Shown here in pieces: positions 1-10,729 of a stretch of DNA of 64,000 nt. Both the position numbers and the translations under genes were made by a program. Origin of the DNA: Diogma glabrata (taxonomy: Eukaryota > Arthropoda > Insecta > Diptera > Cylindrotomidae). The notes beneath the pieces were generated by a model. It ran no database searches and was not told the DNA's origin. It saw only the letters and a program-made list of their open reading frames with translations. Within the stretch, counting starts at the first letter, position 1. Each line of letters opens with the position of its first letter. The stretch lies in NCBI GenBank assembly GCA_963693315.1, contig OY856188.1, positions 3,098,257 through 3,162,256 on the forward strand, written 5' to 3'.

Positions 1-535
1 AAATTTTTTCGAATTTTCGGCGACAGGTACTTGATAATAGCCAGAGGCTAAATCAAGCACCGTAAAATATCGTTTGTTTGACAATCGTTGTAAAATGTCT
101 TCAATATTTGGCATTGGGTATCGATCTTTAACGGTTTTTGAATTTAATCGTCGATAGTCGACACAAAGGCGCTCTTCTCCCCAGTTTTCTTTTTAACGAC
201 AACAATCGGAGATGAATAAGGTGACGTAGAATTTTTGATAATACCTAATTCTAATAACTCTTCAATTTGTTTTTTAACATTTTCACCTTGTGTACAGGAT
301 AATCGCTACGGACGGTATACCACTGGTTCGCTGTCATTTAGTTTTATTTCGATTTCCGCCAAATTTGTTTTACCGACTTCTCGCATATTAACCGCGAAGC
401 AGCTCGATGACATTGTATCTTTTGCTTTATCAATTCTTTCGAAGCTTCTAATAAATTTTCGTTGATATTATTTCTAAGAATTTCGTCGCTAATAATTTCA
501 GACTTTGCGTCGTTTTTATTTGAATTATTATTCAA
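1..535 (-). pseudogene. Gypsy reverse transcriptase, N-terminal half (broken)
   Basis: Minus-strand translation shows the Ty3/Gypsy RT entry region: SPYSSPIVVVKKK, then VDYRRLNSKTVKDRYPMPN, then FTVLDLASGYYQVP, matching RT motifs before the catalytic YXDD box. The YXDD box itself would lie left of the window. A one-base shift near positions 185-200, in the A-rich run after KKK, separates the two halves. The upstream part (about 344-535) is a linker rich in Asn and Lys that joins protease to RT and is also shifted in frame. The enzyme would copy element RNA to DNA in cytoplasmic particles, but this copy cannot produce it. Confidence 0.88.
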
Positions 536-708
536 ATCTATTTTATTTATATTTAAATTTTCCGCAGCAATATCACTTAAAATTACTTGTTCACTTACGT
601 CACTTACTAAATTTTTAAAATCTAGTTTATCGACAGAATCTGCGTTAACTTTATTTTCAAAATTTATGTCAGTTTCGTCGATGTTTTCTAAAGCTAAGCT
701 ATTTACAT

Positions 709-1160
709 CTAATAGCTAATAAGTACTTTTCCGTCTACCAGAGTTACGTTAAATGTACAGTTACTGTTCGGTATTTCGAAAACTTTGTACTGATTATATG
801 CCTTAATGACAACTATTCCAGGCTTATTCAGTGCACTCGAACCCATCATTAACTTTTCTTTTTGATGTTGATCAGACACAATTAGTGTTTCGGTGTATAT
901 ATTGACATCATCGATTTTAATACGAATATTATTTTTTCCTAACGTAGTGGCTTGCCCTCCGGCGAAACCATTTAATATTTGGGTATGACTGTATAACTGT
1001 AAATCTAACTCTTTCGCTAAACTTTCCGTCATAGTTACAACGTCACTATCCAGATCAATAAAACTTCTAGTTTCCTGATCATTTACGTTGACTAATTTAA
1101 TACGGTCACCGAGTTTTTCTCCCTCTTCAATATGACGAACTTTTTTAATTTCGTCTGTTT
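709..1160 (-). pseudogene. Gypsy retropepsin-like protease (degenerate)
   Basis: The minus-strand frame ending at 709 contains SFIDLDSDVVTM and then NGFAGGQATTLG and IVSDQHQ. This is the layout of an insect Gypsy aspartic protease, which cleaves the gag-pol polyprotein. The active-site loop reads D-L-D-S where these proteases usually have D-[ST/L]-G-[SA], so the conserved glycine is Asp (codon GAT). That alone probably abolishes activity. The frame runs on from the knuckle region without an obvious stop, so gag and protease may have been one polyprotein. The loop difference could be decay or a family trait. Confidence 0.72.
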
Positions 1161-1665
1161 CTTTTTTCTGACCGCAGTTTACCGAATAACGACATGCATT
1201 TTTACACTTTACGCAAATAACATTTTTTTGATTTCATCCCGTATTTTATTTGCCAATTGATAATCGTAATAACGTCGTTTAGTATTTGGCGAACCATTTG
1301 AATCCCAGTACGGTTTTTCATTATCAAATTTACTGGCATGTGGTGTAAAATTATTCGTTAAATTGACAAAACCGAATTTCGAAGAATCGTTGTGTGATTT
1401 AAAGGTACTAGGTTTTTTTGAATTAACAAATTGATCGTATATGCGTAGACGATCCGTTAAAACCGAAATTGAATTTATTTGCTGTATAACAAGAGATCTC
1501 GCTAAATCCGTATCTCCTAAACCATTTATTATATATTTAATAAGAGCTTGTTCACTTAAATTGGCTTCACTACCAATGCGCCTAATATCATAGATGTATT
1601 CCGTAAAATTTTCTGTTGGCCTCCTATGACGATTTGATAAAATTGAATGGATATCTTAGACTGAC
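1161..1665 (-). pseudogene. Gypsy gag, 3' portion with altered zinc knuckle
   Basis: Minus-strand translation downstream of the 954-bp insertion reads through PTENFTEYIYDIRRIG, ALIKYIINGLGD and FVNSKKPSTF, a gag capsid-type region with the common 'YI.NGL' signature. It ends in C-V-K-C-K-N-A-C-R-Y-S-V-N-C (about 1174-1215). The spacing equals CX2CX4HX4C, but the histidine position is Arg (CGT, one base from CAT). The knuckle normally binds element RNA. The gag frame is broken at the junction with the inserted element near 1650-1665. Confidence 0.75.
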
Positions 1666-2619
1666 AGCTAGTGAACCCTTTGGGTAACGGTCGTCCTGTA
1701 AGACTAGAATTTTTTTAGTGATAGTTCATGAAATGTGAAGTACGGAAACCGCAACCTGGCTGGCATCAGCCGTACACGTCATCATCCCCTATATGTTTTA
1801 AAGTGTATATGTTTAAAAAAAAAATTGACAGGCGATTTGGAGGTGCACAAGTATCTGCCAGGCGAATCGAAAGGTGTTACAACCTGCCGGCCGGCCATCA
1901 CAAGCGACGAAATCTAGAAAACCGCTGAACGGATTTCCAAAATTTTTGTTTTTAAAAATAAGTTTACTCAATGGGTAGAGCTGAAAGGACGATGTGTTCG
2001 ATGACTGTACCGGAAGTGTGTCAAAAAAATCGTCAAGTGTGTCAAAACAAGGAAATTTGCATATTTTTGGCTTAAAAACGTTCATTTTAAGCGATTCCGG
2101 ATATAAACATTGAATTTGAAGAAATCTTGATGGTTTGGATTGGTATGTGATACCAAAAACTAGATTATTGCATTATAAGTTTGTCAAAAAAATGTTGCCA
2201 AGTGTATCAAAAGAAAGATTTTTATTTATTTTTTTACACAATTTTTTGGAAAAAAATAAAATTAACTATTTGTATGACCTGAAATGTTATTATTATTATT
2301 GAGAATTATGCGCTTGTGACGGCCGGCCGGCAGGTTGTAACACCTTTCGATTCGCCTGGCAGATACTTGTGCACCTCCAAATCGACTGTCAATTTTTTTT
2401 GTACTCTACAGTAAGTGAGCTAAATCATATAAAAATTTCAAGCTTACAGGAGGAAGTTTTTTTTTTAATTTTTTTTTACACTTTCAAACATATAGGGGAT
2501 GATGACGTGCATGGCTGATGCCTGCCAGGTTGTGGTTTCCGTACTTCACATTTCATGAACTATCACTAAAAAAAATTCTAGACGGACAGGACGACCGTTA
2601 CCCAAAAGGTTCACTAGCT
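1666..2619. mobile_element. Long-inverted-repeat element inside gag
   Basis: The ends are inverted copies beginning AGCTAGTGAAC and continuing through GGGTAACGGTCGTCCTGT, a tract with AAATGTGAAGTACGGAAACC, and a GC box GGCCGGCC. The arms span about 1666-1908 and 2311-2619; the right arm holds about 80 extra bases. On the gag strand the flanks read AGTCCAAG and AGTCTAAG, a probable 8-bp duplication with one mismatch. There is no coding capacity. The centre (1909-2310) belongs to a different repeat family, also seen at 25.7-28.9 and 49.1-49.5 kb. Long arms and an 8-9 bp duplication would fit a foldback or MULE-like element, but I cannot assign a superfamily. Confidence 0.8.
1909..2310 (+). repeat. 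Core of the ACCGGAAGTGTGTC repeat family
   Basis: This stretch matches by eye the cores at about 25850-26210, the inverse at 27400-27900 and 28250-28690, and the inverse at 48960-49310. Landmarks in order are AAACCGCTGAACGGATTTC, ACTCAATGG, ACCGGAAGTGTGTCAAAAAA, CATATTTTTGGCTTAAAAA and the motif ATTATAAGTTTGTCAAAAAA. Here the core is bounded by the GGCCGGCC box of the surrounding inverted repeat rather than by the CTTCGGTCTGAAAGACC ends seen elsewhere. It is noncoding. Confidence 0.8.
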
Positions 2620-3613
2620 CTTGGACTATCTACAATAACGCAACATGAATCGAATTCTTGAACTAATCCGTCACGAAATTCGACCCAATTAAAGATTTGA
2701 CCAGTCACTGACTGATACCACAATTTCGCGTTGCCTTTTACTTTTGTAATTGCCGCGTAAAGCAATAACATGTCGTTTAATTGATAAATTTGTTGAATTT
2801 GTTCAACTTGATTGACCCAACTATTGACAGAAATAGAATTTATATTATTGGGATTAAAATCAGAAAGCATATCCGCAACTTCCCTCGGTGTTAAATTAAT
2901 GTTATACACTCTATTAAAATTATTATTGTTAAAGTAATTCATGCCTGGTCGCAAATAGTTTTGATTGTCGTAGGTTTGCTGTACTTACCGTGATGGTTCA
3001 CTTGCATTCATAAAGCGATGATTTTGGTTTTGTTGATTGTATTCGGCGTAATCATTCGGTGGATAATTTTCAGCATCTCCTACGTTGTCATATGAGAATC
3101 TCGTATGGCGTTGATTTAAATTAACATTGCTCAAGTTCGGTGCGTTTGGCTGTAGAATTTTGTTTTGATTTGACACTTGATTTATTTGCGGCGGTGACAT
3201 TTTCACAGCTGGATGTAGACTTTGTTGATATTGTTGAATTTTTCAACTCGGTGTATTTACTCGGAAATTTTTTGCATCATCATTTCAGAAACAAATCTCC
3301 CCGGATGATGATTTTGTTGCAGCTGTGAATAAGTTTGGTTAAGATTAGATTGCGTATTTTGATTAAATATTTCACGTCGATGTTGATAACTTTGTGCAGG
3401 ATGACGATGACTAAAATTTTCTTCTCGTTGTGTAAGAGTGTTATATAATCCTTCCGGAGCCCGTTCATCTGCAATATTTCGTTCGGACTCAATCCACGTT
3501 TGAAATTTAACTTTACCGTTTTCCATACGGCTGAACGCTTTTTGTTGTGCAACTCTGAACGTTGATGATTTGGCATTGTAATGCGAATCCCTTGAATCGC
3601 TAGAAAAAGTCAT
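2620..3613 (-). pseudogene. Gypsy gag, 5' portion (frameshifted)
   Basis: Three minus-strand frames cover this part: 3257-3613 (starting MTFSSDSRDSHYN), 2985-3206, and 2620-2954. The last contains VADMLSDFNPN, KVKGNAKLWYQS and WVEFRDGLVQEF, which are capsid hallmarks of insect Gypsy gag (the 'KGNAKLW' and 'W..F...L...F' blocks). The first part is rich in Gln, Asn and His and carries no domain I recognise. The start at 3613 is the first ATG after the likely primer-binding site. Frameshifts lie near 3230 and 2970. The frame is cut at 2620 by the inverted-repeat element, and gag resumes at 1665. Confidence 0.8.
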
Positions 3614-3694
3614 TTTGATTTTTTCTTTGTTTTGTTTTTCTCGACGCCGTCGTATGACTTTTATTTTTCGCTGAATTTGTGTTTAGATTTGATC

Positions 3695-3720
3695 AGATAC
3701 CACTTCTGATCTGTAAGACT
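3695..3720 (-). promoter_or_regulatory. Possible LTR end and primer-binding site of the left Gypsy element
   Basis: The coding strand reads AGTCTTACA, then GATCAGAAGTGGTATC. The second Gypsy element has GTCGTTACA followed by a tRNA-Leu-like site that also contains TCAGAAGTGG. By analogy the 5' LTR would end at 3712 and the decayed site would follow. The other LTR lies outside the window, so this cannot be confirmed by pairing. Confidence 0.35.
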
Positions 3721-6700
3721 TGATATTATTTCGTAGACTGGATCCTCAATCGTTTGACACAAATAAAATATTTACAAGTTATTTCTAAAAACAATTTATT
3801 ACGACGATAAAAAACACATGCGGGCGTCGTGGTTTACAAGTCTTAATTATATATCATGAAGTTTGTAACAATTCACTTTTGACATATAAAATAAAGTGTG
3901 ACAACACATTCATCTGCTTACAAGTGAAAAAAAAAGAAATTCATAAATCAAATAGTAAATTGGTGCTAAAATATTCAATGACTTTAAAAAATAAATTTAA
4001 TACAATTTTAAGTAACAGTAACACATTTTCATTTAAGTCGAACTAAAAACATAAATTAGGCTTAAAACAAAAAATTTTTATTTAAAACAATTTTAACAAT
4101 TTAAACAAAAATAAGGATTTTTCTATGATCTGTAGGCTTTCGTGAGTCCAATTTCCAAAGGGTCTGGTTACTTCTTGGTGCTTGAGATATAGACTGAAGA
4201 GAATATTAGAGACTCTCACCCAAGAACCTTTAATAAGTTTAATTGGAGCAGAAAGTAACATAGTTTTTATGGATTCCTTATAACATGTTACATGTACAAA
4301 TGAATTCTTTGAAGTAAAAAAACTTTTAATGATTTTATATTCTGTGTTAAATCATAAAATTTAATTTCGTTTGTTTAAGCCTGAAAATCTTAAAGTTTTA
4401 TTGATTTTTAAATTTTAAATATACATATTTGAGAACCATAAAAAGTAATAAAGAAACATTTATGGATACGCAAGAAAAATAGATTGTTTATTCGATGATA
4501 CTTACTTTTTATTTTTCCAAAAATCACTGTGTCAAATTAAGGGTATGTAAGGGTATTCTAGAAAATCAATTAAAAAATTGAATTAGATTTAATGAAATTT
4601 CTATGCTTGAATAGTTTCACTATACATATTTTGTTAGTTTTTTCGTTTTGAGCATTTCTTGCTTTCATTGTTTACAACAATATTAATCTGTCTGTACTTT
4701 TAAGAATATAATATTATACTTTAATGGGCTAGTAGTATTGGTCATACGCTCAATTGTTTCAAGGTTTAACTTTTCATAAGTAGCTTGGTATACATTTTAA
4801 GTCTAGGGATCACCGATGATAAGACGTATCGAATACTTGGTGCTCTATATATAGGGTAGGCTTAAGCAGCCTCTGAAAACCTGTAGTCCATATATTCGCT
4901 GTCTATTGCCTATGTTCGACGCTTTGATAACTTCCATTTTTTTTGGGTGTATTGCCGAATGCATCCGATCATAAATAAATTTAAGGATTGTTAACTGTCT
5001 TTTAAACATATGCTTTAAATACCACGAGATGTTTTGTGTATCTAAACTAGTCTAGATGTAAACAATTTTGACACCTTCACTTATACATGCATCGAAATTT
5101 TGTTATTGTGTTTAGACAGTTTAGAAAAGATTGTACGACATTTTATGTTTAATACCTGCAATTTTGCTCGTTTGTTTAGGAGTGCACGCGAATATCAAAG
5201 GTATATAAACTTATATTGTTATTAATAGACTAGAATAACGTTTACACTGCTAAAAATTTATTGTTCAGTTCGTTGATTAGAAGGAACAGATTACTAAAAT
5301 CTATCGACACAAATTAAATACTACATGTTACTAATACAAATTTAATTAGTATAGCTGTAAATTACACATAATAATTGTTCATTTAGTTTCAGATAAGGAA
5401 AGTTAGATATATGAAATGAAGTACATCAATAATTTATTCAAACAATAGAATTTTCTACAAAAATTGTTGACATTGAAATAAATTTGTTCCCCTGTTTTAT
5501 CATATTACAATTTTGTGTGTATAGATAGGTAATCAATTATTGTATTTTGTAATTATACAGAAAAAGCTATTTTTAACAATAGGTTGTCCTTGTATTTTTA
5601 TAGTATTTGTAGTCAACAGCAAATTTATTGTATATTGTATATTTGATTAACTAATTTAGACGGTTTCAGCTAAATTCCTATTGTATCCAAACGTATTTTT
5701 GTAAAATTTTTAGTTTACATCCAACTATTAATGTCACATCGTTTAGACGCTCCATATAAGATTATTGAGGAAATTAGAATCGCACTTGATACCATTCCAA
5801 TGATCAACATGTACTTAAAAAAACATGTTTTATGTCCAATGAAACTGTGGTTGTCTCAACCGCTTCGCGAGAGCAAAGATGGAATATCGAACTCCGAATT
5901 TCCAACCAACCAACTTCTGTTTTGAAATAAAATATTTATGATATAAGACCAAAGTCAACTACTTTCATGCAAACAGTAATCTGTTATAATGTATGTAAGA
6001 CTTTATATTTTAAATCAACCTCATTTTTGTTATCAGGAATACGTTTACGTGTAGTTGTCATAATTATCGTGAAATTGTTTCCAAGTATTTTTTCTTCGTT
6101 TTAATAATAAACTGCTAACTTCGAGATGAGGGTGACATTACTTTAATTTTTTTTTGTGATCTAGTTTTATTCGATTCCTTTACCCTTTTACAGACCACGC
6201 ACAAAACAGACACAGCTGTTCTATTAATTATTGCTAACCACCTCCTGGCCAACCGCTCAATTTGTTCAAAAGTTTTGCAGCTCACCGCATTCGACCATCA
6301 AATCGAAAAAAATGTAGTTTTGAATCGACCGAGAAGTTATCGTATTCTCGTTGGCAAGCCAACAGGAAAACAGTTATGACCCAAAGTTCCGAAAGATGTC
6401 GAAAATGGTGAACGTTAAAATTTGAAAATTTTCACAAGAATCTAATTCTTTGGTTTTTTCATACCAAAGTTAATTAGTTTGTTTTGTGACCTAAAATTTA
6501 TTCACTCAATTGGAAAATTTCTAAAATAAATCGAAAAAGTGCGATTGAATTACACTTTTAATAAATCTAATTTATTCATATAAATATAACAAAGTATTTG
6601 TCGTCAAAAAATTGAACTTTAAATTCATCAAGTCAAATGACATTTTTATCACATAAAATGTGGTTTTACTTTAAATGTACGTAAAGTTTTATAGTTTAAT

Positions 6701-7136
6701 GTCTAATGTTTGTGTTTCTTATAGCTCTACTTTTAACAAGTATATTTAATGCTTTTAATATATTTTCTTAAACAATACAACAGAGATGTATAATAAATAA
6801 GGTCGTTATACTGTGGTAAACGGAATTGGATAAAATTTTGTAATAAATTTAATTTTAAATGTATTAATTGTTTTAATTAGGAATAAAAATGGCTAGAACA
6901 ACTGAAAGGAATTGTTAGTTTCTTTTTCACATATGTATGTACATACCATACCATGCATTAAAATAAATTAAGCACATTCACGAAAGTAAACTTATTTCTT
7001 AGACATTTTTTATAATTTGCTCTTCCTTTTATACGACAAGCTATTAAACTTAAATATATTTACATGCGTATTAACGAATTGAATATCAAACGATTGTCGG
7101 GAATGTATTAAAAATAATTAAGTAACCGATCATACC
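3721..7136. other. AT-rich stretch, probably LTR remains then noncoding DNA
   Basis: The first few hundred bases may be the Gypsy 5' LTR. Beyond that I see only AT-rich sequence with short homopolymer runs. A 64-codon frame at 5731-5925 has no recognisable motif and no neighbour supporting it, so I treat it as chance. I found no exon-like reading frame on either strand. Confidence 0.5.
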
Positions 7137-7220
7137 CGGGTAAGAAAAAACTAAGGGGCCGAACCTGGGGCAAGCCCGCGCCACAGCTTTCGGGGTTTGT
7201 GCCAAGCTTGACATTTTCAA
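7137..7220 (+). repeat. Short repeat shared with 34.96-35.05 kb
   Basis: A GC-richer island reads CGAACCTGGGGCAAGCC, CACAGCTTTCGGGG and CATTTTCAAA. It matches the stretch at 34978-35040 (CCAAACCTGGGCCAAGC, AACAGCTTTTGGGG, ATATTTTCAAA) in the same orientation. At 35 kb it adjoins the 3' side of a minus-strand LINE remnant, so it may be a LINE tail or a separate short element. Noncoding. Confidence 0.6.
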
Positions 7221-8290
7221 ATATACTATCAATTTCATTATTATTCTTTATGTTGTTGCCGATCCACTCTACAAAGTTTGGAACTGTTGATTATTTTTAA
7301 GTTACGCATTTTACACTATCTTACACTTAGGGAATAATCATCAAATAAACTCAGACGTGAAGCGTTCTTATTTTTCTTTTCTAAGTCAATTCCATTTGCT
7401 TATATTGTCTTCTTAAATTCCAAGTTCTTACGTATTTCGAAGTTGACAATGAAATCTATAGACCAAATTAACCTAGTTATTATTGATTATACGTATTGAT
7501 CGAATATATAATCACGATAATAAAATCAACAATAAATCATGAAATATATGTACCACCAACAAAGTTAATTGAAATTAATTTGTTGTTTTGGAAATAAAGT
7601 CTCGTTATCTGACTTAAATATAAATATACTCAAAGTCATTTATTGCAAGTATGTATGTAATTAATGATTCTATATCTCAAAAATATAACCATTAAAAAAA
7701 TTCAATTTGATTAAATTTGGCTATCAATTCCATATTCTTTGAATTTAAAACCAATTTGCTTTGTAATAATGTTAAATTTTAGATTGAAATTATTTCCGTT
7801 TGTTTATATGGAAATCAAAACTACAGAAATAAAATAAACTTAATTAACAAAAATACCGTTAATTCATTCAAGTTTGTCAATAATAAAAATCGCTAAAAAA
7901 ATGTTACATTAGAAGCCGAGATGCCAAGTCTGAAATCTTGGGTAGTGGTTTAATATATGGTCCGGATTCAAGATTCAAGAATTCAAGAATGTAACTAAGA
8001 ATTATTTGATTGATTTCAAAAATCTATTCAAATTTCAGTCTAGTGAATTATAATTCAAAGCCAGATAATGTAGCATGGCCCTTGATTTTTTATATACACA
8101 GATACTAAAATCTAGAATAAGAGGTACGTGGAAAATTAGATATAACACACCGCAACGGAACTAACTTAACATAACATTGATTGATAGCATAACAATCTAA
8201 ACAAAGTAATTTGACCCAAAAACTTTCCAAATCACCACATTAAACCAACAAATTTTAAAAAAGGTTCATTAGTTTTCGGATTTTCATCGA
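7221..8290. other. AT-rich noncoding stretch
   Basis: No reading frame, repeat boundary or RNA gene that I can support. The base composition is similar to the rest of the intergenic sequence. Confidence 0.5.
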
Positions 8291-8293
8291 CTG

Positions 8294-8994
8294 GGGTCCT
8301 ATTCTCAAATATCACATCCATTTTCCACATGTGGACATCTGTCAAAATTCCCTACCAAGGGAATTTGTATTTTCCACATGCATATTCCACATCCAACCTA
8401 AAACCGTATTCTCGAACCATTCGTAATTTTTTATTCAACACTCTTAAATTGAAACTAACTTCATTGTGTGGTAAAGTTATTTTTGACATTTTGTTTATTT
8501 ATTATCAGAAAATTTTCAATGTAAATGGCTGGATTAGATGAATTAGGTCTTCTTTTTGTTAATTCTGCAGTGGAACAGGCAGAGGCAATGGAATTTACCC
8601 GAGGTATTCATCAACGACAACATTGTTTCAATCTGCCCGAAAATAAATATATTAAATTGTTTCGGATTAATAAATCTATGGCCGAAGAGTTCATAGAATA
8701 TATATCGCCCCATATGAAATTTTTACAAAATAATAATAATTATAAAATAAACACAATTTTCCAAATGTAATTTCCAAACATATAACAAGAATGACAATTA
8801 AAAATTTTTGATATTTGATGTACATGGGGAATTTTTACACATACTTTATACCCACTCGGAAATATTCCCTTGGTAGAAAAATTTTTCCTGGTAGGAAATT
8901 TGAGAATACATACATTGTAAATTTCGAACGTTTTTATGAATTTTGACAGTATTCCACATGTGGAAAATGGATGTGATATTTGAGAATAGGGCCC
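8294..8994 (+). mobile_element. PIF/Harbinger deletion derivative with perfect ends
   Basis: The 701-bp element has terminal inverted repeats of more than 40 bp beginning GGGTCCTATTCTCAAATAT on the left and GGGCCCTATTCTCAAATAT, read inward, on the right. Both ends share ATCACATCC and TTTTCCACATGTGG. It is flanked by a direct 3-bp CTG (8291-8293 and 8995-8997). A 3-bp duplication and GGG-type ends fit Harbinger. Internally it keeps an 81-codon frame resembling the N-terminus of a HARBI1-type nuclease, and the rest of the transposase is missing, so it would need a transposase in trans. Interior inverted segments (GGGAATTT / GGAAATTTG) extend the terminal symmetry. Confidence 0.85.
8525..8770 (+). 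pseudogene. Harbinger transposase N-terminal fragment (HARBI1-like)
   Basis: The 81-codon frame opens with MAGLDELGLLFVNSAVEQAE and contains FNLPENKYIKLFRINKSMAE and EEFIEYISPHM. In HARBI1-type transposases the N-terminus has the same 'LP...F...FR.....ELL..L.P.L' helix pattern ahead of the DDE nuclease. The DDE domain is absent: the frame ends 40 bases after the match in a low-complexity NNNNYK tail, so this is a deletion product. The recognised part has no stop or shift, which suggests a fairly young copy. I infer the family from residue pattern only. Confidence 0.68.
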
Positions 8995-8997
8995 CTG

Positions 8998-9762
8998 GAC
9001 TGGTTGGTTGGTAGCCAGGAATATATTATTTTGCTCTATATGCTCCTTACAACCCAACCCGGTGAGAAATGCATTAAGGTGGGCATAAGATTTTAAATTG
9101 TACGAATCTTTGAATTTGATCTAACTGCTTCTCTTCGGGCGAACTATCCAAAAATCATTATTTAATTGCAAATAACTATTGAATTAATTCGAAAATCTGA
9201 CTTCAAAGGTTATTATGGTTAAGGTTTTAAGGATACGGGCTAACGATTCGTAGATTGAAATTTTGATAGAGCATCTACTCTATACTGCAGAGACATGAGC
9301 AGATCTGATACCACCTAGCCTGACTTTTAGAAGAAACAAGTTTTAGAGACCACTGTAGGAGTATGAAGAAATAGCAAGTGAAAAATATATTTGTATGTTG
9401 TTGAAAAAAGGATGACAACAAAATCAAACTTTCTTGACTCCTCATACCGCATAAACTTGCCAAGCAAGCTGCATGTGTTAGTCTAAAGTTGATTGTAAAG
9501 ATGACGAAACCGTTCCTCCAGAGAAAAGTCGGGCTCAGTAACCCGAGTGCGACTAATATAGTATAGTTACTTGTAGGTGGTAATGCAAGATAATGCGAGG
9601 TAATGCGAGGTCCATCACATATAAAGGACCATGATTTGCAGCAATTTAGGTCGATTTCCGGTATAGTTGAGAAAAACGGCCTTAGTGGAAAATTACTTAA
9701 AATTATCATAATTACTGTAACTCAGCAGTGATCCTTCCGATGGCAGATTGCAAGAGACATTA
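8998..9762. other. Unassigned stretch between two mobile elements
   Basis: This is less AT-rich than the surroundings. A 144-codon frame exists on the minus strand (9275-9709), but its composition looks like a shadow frame and I recognise no domain in it. On the plus strand nearby translations carry stops. It could be an old 5' part of the LINE that becomes recognisable at 9985, but I cannot show this. Confidence 0.3.
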
Positions 9763-9920
9763 TCCCGAGCAGAAATTTGTCAGGGTTCAAATATGACCTT
9801 GATCAGTTTTGTTCAGGTTCAGATGAGGCAGTGAATTGGCTGCTTGATTAGGCTCTAACCAATGGAATAGCTGGGTCAGGTCCTGATCAAGTTCGGTGTT
9901 TTCGATCATGCTAGCCTGAA
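9763..9920 (+). mobile_element. Fragment of the TGATCAGG short repeat family
   Basis: It begins CCCGAGCAGAAATTTGTCAG, the same terminus as the complete copy at 31846-32238, and then CTTGATCAG, CAGGTCCTGATCAAG. The other terminus is missing. Noncoding. Confidence 0.65.
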
Positions 9921-10059
9921 AATGTTTGTTTGTAGGGTCTACCAAACATCTTACTGCAAGTTAGCGCCCAACGTGTAGTAAGAGGTTTGGTAGCGACAGT
10001 GTTTGGGTCTTTTTATCCAAACCGGGTTGTTCTAGAGACAAATATGACTCTACTGTCGG

Positions 10060-10560
10060 TGAACGAACCCAGGCAGCCTTAGACCTCTTAATGAATTGGT
10101 GCAACAAAGTGAGGCTGTCTGTCAATACACAAAAACTGGTACCGTAGTCTTTACTAACAGAAGGGGTTTTAATTTCTATCCTGAGTTTAACGGTGAACGG
10201 ATACAAGTAGTCAAAGAGATTAAATATTTGAGTGCGATCCTCGATAGTAAACTCAATTGGAACTCACACCTAAAACATATCTCGGACAATTCAAATAAGG
10301 CTTTCTTCGCGTGTAGAAACTTGTTTGGAAAAACCTGGGGTTAAGTTCCAAAATGATACTTGGGTTACATCAAAGTATAATAAAACCCATATTGTCATAC
10401 GCAGCTTTGGTCTGGTGGCCAAACACAAACCAGACATCTGTTCAGACAGTGCTTACAAAAATACAGAGACTTGTGTACCTGTGTGCCACAGGTGGTTTTA
10501 GAACTACTCCAACATCTGCAATCTAGTGCTAGTGCTCACAGACTGCAACTAGTCGAAACG
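10060..10560 (+). pseudogene. LINE reverse transcriptase, thumb and connection region
   Basis: The frames read ALDLLMNWCNKVRLSVNTQK, KEIKYLSAILDSKLNWNSHL and then, shifted near 10345, SIIKPILSYAALVWW and a run similar to 'LQRLVYLCATGGFRTTPT'. These are signatures of the region after the YADD box in non-LTR retrotransposons: 'W....L.....KT', 'YLG..LD..L.W..H' and 'Y..I..P.L.YA..VW'. The palm motifs upstream are missing, so no activity is possible. The RNase H domain follows directly. Confidence 0.8.
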
Positions 10561-10729
10561 CTCAAACCTGCAACCTAACCGGTCATCTATCGATTCTCTC
10601 GGAACTGCAGAACGAGGTGGAAACCTACTACATTTCGGACTGTATGCCAAATATAATTGATCTAGATAGTCGGTTTATTGTCAAAATAGGGGTCCGGGAA
10701 GGAATCGAGAGCTACTTACAAACACTACC

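Larger units (their letters stand above)
1..3711 (-). mobile_element. Degraded Ty3/Gypsy LTR retrotransposon (partial)
   Basis: Reading the minus strand from about 3613 downward gives gag, a CCHC-type knuckle, a retropepsin and a Gypsy-type reverse transcriptase in the usual order. The copy is cut by the left edge, so RNase H, integrase and the 3' LTR are not visible. Several frameshifts and stops separate the pieces, and a 954-bp inverted-repeat element sits inside gag. On the coding strand the sequence TCAGAAGTGG follows a TTACA end, which resembles the junction between LTR end and primer-binding site in the second Gypsy element of this window. This suggests the 5' LTR begins near 3712. The copy cannot be autonomous. 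Confidence 0.88.

Noticed and set aside
5731..5925. 64-codon frame MSHRLDAPYKIIEEIRIALD
   Set aside because: No similarity that I recognise and nothing around it (no splice-like context or partner frame) supports it.
9275..9709. 144-codon minus-strand frame
   Set aside because: No domain or motif, no start context or neighbour supporting it; composition fits chance in a less AT-rich stretch.
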